Source: a virus
Virus record (IMG/VR): IMGVR_UViG_3300006735_000179
Span: 1 to 27,585 of that record
Length of the DNA: 27,585 nucleotides
Direction: 5' to 3' (one strand)
Within the stretch, counting starts at the first letter, position 1. Each line of letters opens with the position of its first letter. Shown one piece after another: positions 18,401 to 25,859 of this stretch. A program made the translations under genes and the position numbers. Under the pieces are notes generated by a model. The model searched no databases, was not told the origin of the DNA, and saw only the letters and a list, made by a program, of their open reading frames with translations.

Positions 18401-20212
18401 TTCCAACAAGGTGAGGTAGTTACAGGTGCAACATCTGGTGTTGCTGCAACTCTTGTAAACAACACAGATGCTGTTCAAGGACAGAAAGGATTTATTCTTA
18501 CAGTTGTAGGATTAGGTACTGCTCCTGATTCTGGTGGATCTGTTTCTCTTGATGATAATGGAGTTAACGATGACACTGGTTCATACGTTATCTCTAATGC
18601 TAGTTACGTAGCACAGGATGGTAGAGGTTCAATAGGAGTTGATAGAGGTCTCTTAGGAAGTTCTTCTGCAACACATGATGGTACTACTGCTATCTCATTG
18701 TACGCTGATGCTGGAAACGATACAACACTTTCTGGATCAGTTGCTTCAGGTGCAGCTTCACCTGTAACAATGCAAGTTGCTAGTGTTACTGGAATGACCA
18801 TTAACGGATTCATCATTATTAATGATGAGATGTTCAAGGTTGTTTCATTCCCATCTGCAACATCTGTTGAAGCAGAACGTGCTCAAGAGGGTACATCTGC
18901 TGGAGCACACGCTGCTGCTGCCTCTATTGCAATAGTTAATGCTAAGATTGCATCTCAGGATGTATTGATTGAAGACGTTGCTATTAACGATTTAACACTT
19001 CGTGTTGCTGCTGCAAACATTGGTCTTGATCCTACTGACTATATCAAGATTGATAATGAGTTTATGAAGATTACAACTGTTACTGCTGATACAACTGGTA
19101 TCACAACACTACAGTTGGCAGATGAGAAGACAGTTGAAGCTGGAGACGGACAAGGATTCAAGACACGTTATAGGTACTCACAAGTACGTCTAACTGCTCA
19201 TGACTTCCTAGACGTTGGTACTGGAAGTAAGGCTAATACTAACTGGCCTGGTCTTCCACTATCTGCTAACGTTCCTTCTAACGAAACAGACGAAGCTCGT
19301 CCAGGTCGTGTTTACTACGTATCTACTGACCAAGATGGTAACTTCTCTGTTGGTAAGTTCTTTAAAGTTGAGCAGTCAACTGGTAAGGCAACACTAGACG
19401 CTTCTGCGTTTGACTTGTCTGGTCTATCAAGTTTGAGACTTGGTTCTATCGGTGCTCAGTTGGGTGCTGCTATTGACGAATTCTCTACTGATGGTACATT
19501 GTCACAGAACAGTGACCAGAAGGTTGCTACACAAAAAGCAACTAAGACATACGTTGATAACCTTTCAGCACTTGGTGGTAACCTCACCATCGCTGGTAAC
19601 TTAACAGTTAAAGGTACAACAACATCTATCAATTCTGTTACGTTGACTTCCAAGGATCGTAACATTGAATTGGGTAAGGTTGCTATTGGAAGCTTTACTG
19701 GTGATATATCTACTGGTTCAGCAGATATCACTAACTGTAGTGATATGGACAACATCGCACCTGGTGTAGCAATCACGCTAACTGGTAGTGGTGGTACAGT
19801 TACACTTCCTTCTGGAGGTATCGTAACTGCTGTTGTTGGAACTACAGTAACACTTGATCAAGTATTCCAAGGATCTGGAACTGCTGCTGGTGCTGCATTA
19901 GCAACAGGTGGTGCTTCAGATACAACTGCAAACTCTGGTGGTTTGACTGTTCTTGGTGCAACCAATAAGACAATCCAATGGTTGTCTTCTAACGACAAGT
20001 TTAATTTCAATAAAGGTATTGAACTTGCAAATGGTGAAGGTCTCACCATTAATGGAACCTCTGTATTAACAGAGACTACAATGATGGGTAAGACCGTCAT
20101 CACTGATTTGACTAATGCGGATCACACACAATTTGCTACTGCTGGTGCAGTTAAAGATTATGTTGATAATCCTGCTAATAGTCTTAGTTACTTCCTTGCT
20201 ACAATGGCATAG
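15464..20212 (+). CDS. Large virion protein: five CBM5/12-like modules and probable beta-helix region
   Basis: The product has 1582 residues. Residues ~11-273 hold five tandem modules of about 50 residues with the pattern W-x(4-6)-Y-x3-D-[I/V]-V-x-[Y/F]-G-x-x-Y, like the chitin-binding CBM5/12 fold. Residues ~325-420 form a beta-rich domain with VASHGFTTGDFV and FTCAKDGN, also known in marine phage proteins. From ~440, VYYVTKEGSDANHG, AFGTLRHAC and VPEHVSIIGDN look like the start of a pectate-lyase-type beta-helix. The C-terminal part has VATQKATKTYVDN and NLTVKGTTTSINS, fibre motifs. An AGGA lies 10 bases before the ATG. The role is inferred to be a glycan-binding tail or fibre protein. No complete catalytic site was seen. 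Confidence 0.8.
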   Translation: MADFRLGRLKFKWQGDWTASTAYVIDDIVKYGANSYVCVKNHTSANAETSFYTVDISAQYWDLQGEGTESKGDWGAAVWYKLNDVVKFGNTQYRCTSGHTSGATFDTTKFIVYVEGLNFEDSWTSNNPYQKGDIVTYRGYSYISKTTHTSATTPNNDTTNWDVVTTGFSAQGEYAAATTYAPGDVVRYGGNTYVNKVGSTGVAPTTSANWDLISEGFNWTGGWDSATVYQLGDVVNRNSNSYVCKNSDTSGASTAPELDPGGTYWNYVAQGGDTAQVLQETGDLLYQAASGVNRIALPSGAATANAAQSTVTATGADYTPSTGVLQVTVASHGFTTGDFVKFADGSITFTCAKDGNASNHPYPRATDPASKKFLELTVVNANTFTVNVGISSDTSAHTFVSAVTDGITRVGNVSAEREASGQVLTVGGSPLLPQWERNNVSESVYYVTKEGSDANHGKSISRAFGTLRHACDFISGLTGSQKPSPTNLLTIFVKSGVYSEVLPIIVPEHVSIIGDNLRTSIIKPALGDSDMQALVLASNVTHLRFGETISNSTGTKTAMVLDSDYQNNVHLLNLTGGVWTAADKYVDIVDNKAADARDLLITNRAFIAAEAYHRHAANEGAVTGTEATVKERLAALVDAIGFNVKHGNNNKVYDYTTALLGGSAITGDNTQDTALANYIETVGIEVARNEVVSASAGNTLTQTRDLTITSDGSNPKCVNVASAMTTLVGIVTSAIANGDLSGTTSSEPYIDISTVATRINSESTMCLLGSHTTIKEMVFDGMTGFQAGADDKDMDTATIKGVFFRFNPNSPITKSPYIQNSTIFAGAAVGILLDGAVHNHFNDSSTPSYKSMVFDSFTQVLDGGVGIYVTNAAATEIVSSFTYYAHISYTATRGGRIRAVTGNSSYGKYGAIARGFDSAETTIDGFVKGKRLTIDTNVPLSGALTTGENLVGGTSGAVGELINDQNGSGFLYYFPVKGTFQQGEVVTGATSGVAATLVNNTDAVQGQKGFILTVVGLGTAPDSGGSVSLDDNGVNDDTGSYVISNASYVAQDGRGSIGVDRGLLGSSSATHDGTTAISLYADAGNDTTLSGSVASGAASPVTMQVASVTGMTINGFIIINDEMFKVVSFPSATSVEAERAQEGTSAGAHAAAASIAIVNAKIASQDVLIEDVAINDLTLRVAAANIGLDPTDYIKIDNEFMKITTVTADTTGITTLQLADEKTVEAGDGQGFKTRYRYSQVRLTAHDFLDVGTGSKANTNWPGLPLSANVPSNETDEARPGRVYYVSTDQDGNFSVGKFFKVEQSTGKATLDASAFDLSGLSSLRLGSIGAQLGAAIDEFSTDGTLSQNSDQKVATQKATKTYVDNLSALGGNLTIAGNLTVKGTTTSINSVTLTSKDRNIELGKVAIGSFTGDISTGSADITNCSDMDNIAPGVAITLTGSGGTVTLPSGGIVTAVVGTTVTLDQVFQGSGTAAGAALATGGASDTTANSGGLTVLGATNKTIQWLSSNDKFNFNKGIELANGEGLTINGTSVLTETTMMGKTVITDLTNADHTQFATAGAVKDYVDNPANSLSYFLATMA
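15485..16285 (+). repeat. Five tandem carbohydrate-binding-like modules
   Basis: Module starts are near residues 11, 69, 123, 174 and 223 of the 1582-residue protein. Each has an early aromatic (W or Y), D-[I/V]-V, a [Y/F]-[R/G]-x-x-[S/T/Q]-Y strand, then a Thr/Ser-rich loop and a closing W, as in KGDIVTYRGYSY and PGDVVRYGGNTY. This is the CBM5/12 pattern. The copies differ clearly in DNA, so the duplication is old, unlike the repeats of the 2106-residue fibre. Confidence 0.75.
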
Positions 20213-20219
20213 TACCTAA

Positions 20220-20238
20220 TATCTCAATGAGATAAATA
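20220..20238 (+). promoter_or_regulatory. Late promoter box GATAAATA overlapping a small inverted repeat
   Basis: GATAAATA at 20231-20238 fits the NATAAATA late promoter and lies 50 bases before the ATG at 20289. TATCTC (20220-20225) and GAGATA (20229-20234) form a 6-bp inverted repeat with a 3-base loop that shares its 3' arm with the promoter. There is no T-run, so a terminator is unlikely. Confidence 0.6.
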
Positions 20239-20288
20239 AATCATAAGCAACTACAAAACTGACATTTAATTAAACGGAGTAAAACCAA

Positions 20289-20603
20289 ATGGCTTCTGGA
20301 GTATACGGAAAAGAAGATGTAACAGCATCAACCTGGACTGAGGTTGTCGCTGCACCTGCATCGGGCATCAAAGTGGTAACACTTTCAGTTGCCAACCGCA
20401 CTGGCAGTGCAATAAATGTGTCTGTTGCTCTTAGAGACGCAGCAGCCAATGTTACTGACGCTGACCATTTAGAGTCTGGAGTATCACTTCCAGCAAACGG
20501 TGTTCTTGAAAGGACTGGTATTGTTCTTGACACATCAAACGGGTTACATGTCTACGCTGGAGCAACAGGCATCACTGCTGTTGCCTACGGTATGGACGGT
20601 TAA
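20289..20603 (+). CDS. Small beta-rich virion structural protein
   Basis: The product has 104 residues. It is Ala/Val/Thr-rich with clear alternating beta strands (KVVTLSVANRTGSAINVSVAL, split here by one residue of usual variation, then HVYAGATGITAVAYGMDG). It has no cysteine and no charged patches typical of an enzyme. The form and the position after a long fibre gene match small structural proteins of marine T4-like phages. GGAG at 20276-20279 lies 9 bases before the ATG, and a late promoter box is upstream. A strong expression signal with a short beta protein suggests a high-copy virion component, by inference. Confidence 0.75.
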   Translation: MASGVYGKEDVTASTWTEVVAAPASGIKVVTLSVANRTGSAINVSVALRDAAANVTDADHLESGVSLPANGVLERTGIVLDTSNGLHVYAGATGITAVAYGMDG

Positions 20604-20642
20604 GGATAACCACTAGTACACACATATAAGGAATGCAAAACA

Positions 20643-22175
20643 ATGGCACGTAGAATTACAGAAGTAGAACAAAAACAAGCTAGTGGTGGAACTTATAAAG
20701 ATCCGTATGATCAACCCTGTTTTACCACGTATGCACATGAACAGAGTGGTTCATCTGGTTACTATTCTTTCACACATAGATTAGATAAGCATAGCTTTAC
20801 GTTTGGTGGTAACGATCACTATGGTATGTTTAGACCATACTCCAGTTATTCTCCAGAATTCTATGAGCAGGAGTCTGGTTCAGCTTACTTCCAAACTACT
20901 TCTACTGTTAACAGTAATAGTAACTATCCAAGTATGACATGTAACGTTGGTTACTTAGGTCACCAATACTTGAAGAGAACTGGTACTAATTCTGGATCTG
21001 GTGGTTGGATCATGCATACCAGAGGTATGAATTATCTATCATATGCATATACCTGCTGTAACCCAATTGTTAACGAGACAAAGCAAGACTGGGCATGGTT
21101 CTCTAACGATAATAACAATACTCGTACTAGAACTTATTTCGGTCCTAGATCAGCTACAATTTATCGTAATATGAGCCACCAGTCTGGTGGATCTAAAGGT
21201 TCTTGGTTGGATATCCCTTGTAAGTGGTCTCACTCATGTCTCGGTTCTTCCTGCTATAACAGGAAGCTTCAGAAGATGGTTGTCATGGAACAGAATAGTG
21301 GTAACTATACTTTCCGTCCAGTTATTTGGCATGGTGTTCCTAACCTTAGAGCAATTTCTCTTAACGAGAACATGGACTACGATGGTGCTGAACAGTATAG
21401 TGCTAGAGATAGAACTCAAAGTTCACTGAAGCTTTGGATGGATTCTGCTGACTCTGCTGGTGCAGTTGCATTTAATTCTAGTTTAGGTTATACTGAATAT
21501 GCCAACTGGAGTGGTAAACCATATAACTATTCAACAGAAGACCAATATCGTTGTTCTCCTGTTCTTTGTGACAATGGTAAAGTTTTAACATTCCAGATGC
21601 TTCCTCATAGTGGAGCATGGGTTCATAGATGGAATGAAAGTGGTAGTGCTGAAGGTAGTAAGAGACATTATTCTGGTACTACATCATACGGTAGAGGTTC
21701 AGGTGAAAGATTTGGTATGAGATGGCAGGTAACCAGTGATGGTAGATACCTCTGTGCTTACTGTCCTTACTACTACTATGGTTCTGGTTGGCTAGGAGCA
21801 TTCATCAGAGTTTCTGATGGTAAGTGGCTTTGGGATCAGAGTACTGATACTACTTACGGTTTCCAGATATGCCCAATCGGTAAGTCTAGTTTCTTCATGA
21901 ACCACACTTACAACAGTGATGGTGGTTATGGAATGTATCATACAATGGTCAATTTGGATCAACAGTTCTCTGAAAGATCTGATGGTGATAGATTGAGTCC
22001 TCATATGTTCACAGGTGAGCAGCACTCAACTCTTGATACTGCATACTGGAGTACAACTTATCCTGTACTAATTCCTGCTATGTACGATACACATGCCTTT
22101 ACTACACAAGTTGAAGGTGGACATAGTACAGTAGAAGGAGCACCAAAACAAACTGAGTTCACAACATATACCTAA
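20643..22175 (+). CDS. Cysteine- and aromatic-rich virion protein, possibly beta-propeller
   Basis: The product has 510 residues. It has 12 cysteines, several in close pairs (YTCCNP, CKWSHSC, CAYCP), and very many Tyr, Trp, Ser and Gly residues. Blade-like stretches such as VTSDGRYLCAYCPYY, FIRVSDGKWLWDQ and LCDNGKVLTFQM suggest a repeated beta-sheet fold such as a propeller. The N-terminal ~20 residues (RRITEVEQKQASGG) are polar and may be an attachment segment. AAGGA at 20628-20632 lies 10 bases before the ATG. It is in the late cassette that starts at 20231. I do not recognise the family by name, and no catalytic motif is visible. A surface role is inferred from its place. Confidence 0.75.
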   Translation: MARRITEVEQKQASGGTYKDPYDQPCFTTYAHEQSGSSGYYSFTHRLDKHSFTFGGNDHYGMFRPYSSYSPEFYEQESGSAYFQTTSTVNSNSNYPSMTCNVGYLGHQYLKRTGTNSGSGGWIMHTRGMNYLSYAYTCCNPIVNETKQDWAWFSNDNNNTRTRTYFGPRSATIYRNMSHQSGGSKGSWLDIPCKWSHSCLGSSCYNRKLQKMVVMEQNSGNYTFRPVIWHGVPNLRAISLNENMDYDGAEQYSARDRTQSSLKLWMDSADSAGAVAFNSSLGYTEYANWSGKPYNYSTEDQYRCSPVLCDNGKVLTFQMLPHSGAWVHRWNESGSAEGSKRHYSGTTSYGRGSGERFGMRWQVTSDGRYLCAYCPYYYYGSGWLGAFIRVSDGKWLWDQSTDTTYGFQICPIGKSSFFMNHTYNSDGGYGMYHTMVNLDQQFSERSDGDRLSPHMFTGEQHSTLDTAYWSTTYPVLIPAMYDTHAFTTQVEGGHSTVEGAPKQTEFTTYT

Positions 22176-22198
22176 ACAGAACGGAGAATTAAAAGAAA

Positions 22199-22753
22199 AT
22201 GGCATTAACATACTATCTTTGGAGAAAAGATCCTGCTGGTATTATTGATGTGGATGTGAACGAAATTGCACATCCAACTGATAGAGATACCCGTACAAAC
22301 CCAGATCCAAACTATGTTGTCGTACGACAAGATTTGGATGCGGCAGTTCCACTAACAAGTTGGAAGTTGAATGCAGCAGGTAATGCGTTGGAAGACGCTC
22401 ATGCTGGCAAAAGCGATGATGAAAGAGTATCCTTAGATAAAACATCATCGGAGGAAAAACTCTTTACACTCAAGAAAGAGTCTCATAGGAGAATGATCAA
22501 AGTGTCTTGCGGAGATCGTTTAAATAACCTTGCATGGAAAATTGAAAGAGCACAGGAGACCGATCTTCTTAATGGCAATAATGTTGCTATGACAGCCGTT
22601 GCTAATGAGAAAAAAGCAATCCGTGATGGAAATAATGCAAAAGAAGCTGCACTTGATGCAATTGCACCAAACGATTGGGCATCTATGGAAGCTTTTGATC
22701 CTGAGGATTATGAAGGTAAGGATACTACTCCTAAGAATACAGGCATTGCTTGA
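22199..22753 (+). CDS. Unrecognised protein at the end of the fibre cassette
   Basis: The product has 184 residues. The N-terminal third (YYLWRKDPAGIIDVDVNEIA, VVVRQDLDAAVP) is beta-rich. Residues ~75-165 are helical and charged (EEKLFTLKKESHRRMIK, LAWKIERAQETDLLNGN, NEKKAIRDGNNAKEAAL). The order of a beta N-terminus followed by a helical C-terminus is like that of the chaperone-like protein at 4477-4986, though the sequence motif is not shared. A fibre-assembly role is possible but weakly supported. GGAG at 22183-22186 lies 12 bases before the ATG. It is the last gene before the hairpin and late promoter that start the gp13 unit. Confidence 0.65.
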   Translation: MALTYYLWRKDPAGIIDVDVNEIAHPTDRDTRTNPDPNYVVVRQDLDAAVPLTSWKLNAAGNALEDAHAGKSDDERVSLDKTSSEEKLFTLKKESHRRMIKVSCGDRLNNLAWKIERAQETDLLNGNNVAMTAVANEKKAIRDGNNAKEAALDAIAPNDWASMEAFDPEDYEGKDTTPKNTGIA

Positions 22754-22777
22754 TTTAATTTTGAGTAAAAGATGATT

Positions 22778-22785
22778 TATAAATA
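22778..22785 (+). promoter_or_regulatory. Late promoter TATAAATA for the gp13-gp16 unit, overlapping a hairpin
   Basis: A perfect TATAAATA lies 28 bases before the ATG of gp13. Its last five bases are also the first bases of the 5' arm of the hairpin at 22781-22810. With the usual T4 late start about 6 bases downstream, transcription would begin near 22791-22793. Late transcripts would then lack almost the whole 5' arm and keep the AGGGG ribosome binding site (22801-22805) unpaired. Confidence 0.8.
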
Positions 22786-22813
22786 CCCCTAGGACATACT
22801 AGGGGTATTTTTT
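22781..22813 (+). terminator. Terminator-like hairpin with T-run, covering the gp13 ribosome binding site
   Basis: AAATACCCCTAG (22781-22792) and CTAGGGGTATTT (22799-22810) are perfect reverse complements with a 6-base loop. They are followed by T bases up to 22813, and the ATG comes next. In RNA read from upstream the hairpin can end transcription. If read through, it covers the AGGGG element 8 bases before the gp13 start. Confidence 0.85.
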
Positions 22814-23629
22814 ATGGCTGAACCCACAAGTAGGACAGAACTTAAAGATTACTGTCTTAGAAAGTTAGGGTTCCCTGTACTAGAAGTCAATGTAGATGAC
22901 GACCAGATAGAGGACTCAATTGATGATGCTTTACAGTATTATCGTATGCGTCATTATGATGGTGTAGAGCTTGCTTATATGAAGCATGTCTTGACCACAG
23001 ATGACATGACAAGATTTCAAACTTCAGATACTGTAACAACTATAGGTACTGCTCCTAATACTACAGAATGGAAAACAAGAGATAAGTATCTTGAACTTCC
23101 TGCTGATGTTGTTGGTGTTACTAAGGTATTTGGTCTTGCTAGTAATGCTGTAAGGAATAACCTATTTGGTATTGAGTATCAGATCTTCTTGAATGACTTA
23201 TATGCTGTAGGTTCTCTTGACTTCCTTAACTATTATATGGTTAAGACTTGGATGGAGACTATGGACATGGTACTTAACAATGGTGCTTTTGTTCAGTTCA
23301 GATTTAACATGAGACAGGATAGACTGTATCTTGATGTTGGTGAGGACATGATGAATGAAGATGTTCATGTTATTGTTGAATGTCATAGAGCAATAGATCC
23401 TGAAAGCTTTGGTCAAGTTTATAGTGATGTCTTTCTTAAGAAATATACTACTGCTCTTATCAAAAGACAGTGGGGGCAGAACTTAATTAAGTTCAATGGC
23501 ATACAACTTCCTGGTGGAGTTAGTATGAATGGAAGAGAGATCTTTGAAGATGCTCAAAGAGAAATTACAGAGATAGAAGAAGCTTCTAGTAGCACATACG
23601 AGTTACCACCATTTGACATGATCGGATGA
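22814..23629 (+). CDS. gp13: Neck protein gp13
   Basis: The product has 271 residues, somewhat shorter than T4 gp13 (309). The N-terminus SRTELKDYCLRKLGFPVLEV followed by NVDDDQIEDSIDDALQYYR matches the gp13 neck family of marine T4-like phages. In T4, gp13 and gp14 close the filled head and form the site where the tail joins. Later segments DVVGVTKVFGL, YYMVKTWMETMDMVL and ECHRAIDP fit the same family. The start follows AGGGG with 8-base spacing. The gene overlaps gp14 by 4 bases (ATGA), and the order gp13-gp14-gp15-gp16 supports the assignment. Its expression may depend on the hairpin/late-promoter leader described above. Confidence 0.92.
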   Translation: MAEPTSRTELKDYCLRKLGFPVLEVNVDDDQIEDSIDDALQYYRMRHYDGVELAYMKHVLTTDDMTRFQTSDTVTTIGTAPNTTEWKTRDKYLELPADVVGVTKVFGLASNAVRNNLFGIEYQIFLNDLYAVGSLDFLNYYMVKTWMETMDMVLNNGAFVQFRFNMRQDRLYLDVGEDMMNEDVHVIVECHRAIDPESFGQVYSDVFLKKYTTALIKRQWGQNLIKFNGIQLPGGVSMNGREIFEDAQREITEIEEASSSTYELPPFDMIG

Positions 23630-25047
23630 AAAAAGTATACTTTCCTCAACACGGTGGTGTTACCACTGAACAGAATCTTGTACAGGACTTGGTTGATGAA
23701 CAAATCAAGTTGTTTGGATCTGATGTGTTTTATATTCCTAGAGTACATATTAAAGATAAATCTCTTGGAGAAGTCATACAGTCTGAATTTAGTCAGAGCT
23801 ATATGATAGAAATGTTCTTAGTGAATGTTGAGGGATTTGGTGCTGGTGCAGAGTTTGTAAGTAAGTTTGGATTACGTATTACAGATGAAATACAATTTGT
23901 AGTATCAAGAAGAAGATGGGAACAGTCTGCTAATCCAGCATTGAACCTTGCTGTGGATGGTAGACCTAATGAAGGAGATCTAATCTACTTCCCATTAACA
24001 GAGGATCTGTATGAGATCAAGTATGTTGAACGGGAGAATCCTTTCTTCCAGTTAGGTAAACAGTATTTCTATCAACTAACTGCTGAGATCTACGAGCAAG
24101 GTGCTGATAAGTTTGATACAGGTATTGATGAGGTTGATGATGTTGAAAGGCAGTTTAGTAATATCACCACACTCAATCTTTCACCTTCTACTAGAGTACA
24201 GGCAACAGGAACAGTAACTGTAGATTCAAGTGGTGCTATTACTGCTGCTAATATAACCACTGCTGGTAGTGCATATAGTACACCACCTAGTGTTACTATT
24301 AATGGTGGAATAAATTCTTCTGGTGGTATTATTGAATCTACAATTATGGATAATGGTGTGGTTACACTTACTGTTGTTAATGGTGGTACTGGATATGAGT
24401 CTGATACAGCAGAACCAGACTTTCCAACTATTACAATTGAAGCTCCACCAGAACCAGTGCAGTTTGTATCAGATGAGCATGTTGTTATTGGTGGATTCAC
24501 TCAACAGAGTGGAGGAAGGACATGGACTTCTAGTAATAAAACTGTTACAATTACAGCACTTGGTGGATTTGATCCTACCTTTGCTACTACTACGCAGAAG
24601 AAATATTTCTATTGGAAGTTTGAAGATAGTCGTTTAAACTATGTTTACACATACAATGGAACCAGTGCAACCACTGTTCCTGGTTTCTTTTATTATGATG
24701 AAACAAATTTAAAATATATTATTAACACTTATGAAGATACTACTACCAGTGGTGCTCAAGCAACTATGTATGATTTAGATAGTGCTACACTTGCTGAAGT
24801 TGCTGACTGGAATGGTGTTACATATACTCTTGAGGTTATGAATCGTACAGGTAATTTCTTAGATGGAGACACCATTAGAGGGGTTCAATCTAATGCCCTA
24901 TATACGTTAGGAGATTTCTCTACTATTGATAATCAGAGCACTGACTACGATCAGAACGCTGCTATTGAAGAAGGTGCTGATGATATTATAGATTGGGGTG
25001 AAGATAACGCCTTTGGTGAATTTGGTAATTATACAGGTAGCTTCTGA
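23626..25047 (+). CDS. gp14: Neck protein gp14 with a large internal insertion
   Basis: The product has 473 residues, against about 256 in T4. Residues ~1-175 (KKVYFPQHGG, EQNLVQDLVDEQIKLFG, VQDLV and FGLRITDEIQFVVSRRRWE) match the gp14 neck family. The last ~25 residues, GADDIIDWGEDNAFGE, match its C-terminus. Between them lie ~220 extra residues, with two units of the kind ITTAGSAYSTPPSVTI and VNGGTGYESDTAEPDFPTI and further beta-rich sequence. This looks like Ig-like decoration on a neck protein. Gp14 joins the head connector to the tail. The start overlaps gp13 (ATGA), and the stop overlaps gp15 by one base (TGATG). Confidence 0.9.
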   Translation: MKKVYFPQHGGVTTEQNLVQDLVDEQIKLFGSDVFYIPRVHIKDKSLGEVIQSEFSQSYMIEMFLVNVEGFGAGAEFVSKFGLRITDEIQFVVSRRRWEQSANPALNLAVDGRPNEGDLIYFPLTEDLYEIKYVERENPFFQLGKQYFYQLTAEIYEQGADKFDTGIDEVDDVERQFSNITTLNLSPSTRVQATGTVTVDSSGAITAANITTAGSAYSTPPSVTINGGINSSGGIIESTIMDNGVVTLTVVNGGTGYESDTAEPDFPTITIEAPPEPVQFVSDEHVVIGGFTQQSGGRTWTSSNKTVTITALGGFDPTFATTTQKKYFYWKFEDSRLNYVYTYNGTSATTVPGFFYYDETNLKYIINTYEDTTTSGAQATMYDLDSATLAEVADWNGVTYTLEVMNRTGNFLDGDTIRGVQSNALYTLGDFSTIDNQSTDYDQNAAIEEGADDIIDWGEDNAFGEFGNYTGSF

Positions 25048-25859
25048 TGTTAGGAACACAATTTTATAACGAAGCAGTTAGAAAGACTGTTGTTGGATTT
25101 GGTACTCTCTTCAATAATATTGAATTGAAGAAGACTGTAAATGGACAAGTACTTGAGGTTGAGAAAGTACCTCTTGCTTATGGTCCTAAACAAAAATTCT
25201 TATATAGATTACAAGGTAATCCTGTTGATGGTAAGAAGGTAGCAATTACTTTACCAAGGATTTACTTTGAGATGACTGGTATTGATTATGATGCTGCAAG
25301 AAAAACTACTGCTACTACAAAGTATAAAGCAATTGTTCCTGTTGAAGGTAGTGAAGATAATGCTAAAGCAGTAAAGACACAGTATGTACCTGTCCCATAT
25401 AATATTTCATTTGAAGTTGGTATCATTGCTAAGTCGCAGGACGATGGATTACAGATACTAGAACAGATACTTCCTTTCTTTCAACCATCATTTAGTATGA
25501 GCCTTAAATTCATTCCTGATATGGATGAGGTTAAAGACGTTGCTGTTGTTTTAAACAGTGTTGATTTTGATGATGATTGGGAAGATGACTTTACAACCAG
25601 ACGAAGTTTGACTTATACTATGCAGTTTACTGCTAAGACTTGGATCTACGGTCCATACACCAAGGCAGATGTTATTCGTAAGTCTCGTATCATTCAAACT
25701 ATTGGTGATAAAGCAGTTAATAAACGTCATGCCGAATTAACTTATTCACCCAAAGCAAAGACTGATATTAATCAGGATGGACAAGTTACTGCTGCTGATG
25801 ATGCATTAGTAACTTCTACAGATGACTTTGGATTTAACGAAGGATTTGAATTCTTATGA
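25047..25859 (+). CDS. gp15: Tail sheath stabilizer and completion protein gp15
   Basis: The product has 270 residues, close to T4 gp15 (272). The start LGTQFYNEAVRKTVVGFGTL, FNNIELKK and the later ITLPRIYFEMTGIDYD and SRIIQTIG match gp15, which caps the tail tube and sheath and meets the neck. Near the C-terminus, residues 240-251 read DINQDGQVTAAD, the D-x-N-x-D-G-x-V-x3-D pattern of a dockerin calcium loop. An acidic Phe-rich end, DDFGFNEGFEFL, follows. The gene starts in the TGATG overlap with gp14 and overlaps gp16 as ATGA, so it is translationally coupled on both sides. Confidence 0.92.
   Translation: MLGTQFYNEAVRKTVVGFGTLFNNIELKKTVNGQVLEVEKVPLAYGPKQKFLYRLQGNPVDGKKVAITLPRIYFEMTGIDYDAARKTTATTKYKAIVPVEGSEDNAKAVKTQYVPVPYNISFEVGIIAKSQDDGLQILEQILPFFQPSFSMSLKFIPDMDEVKDVAVVLNSVDFDDDWEDDFTTRRSLTYTMQFTAKTWIYGPYTKADVIRKSRIIQTIGDKAVNKRHAELTYSPKAKTDINQDGQVTAADDALVTSTDDFGFNEGFEFL

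Noticed and set aside
24090-24500. 136-codon minus-strand open frame inside gp14
   Set aside because: It fully overlaps the gp14 insertion and lacks a start signal, and all credible genes in the window are on the + strand.
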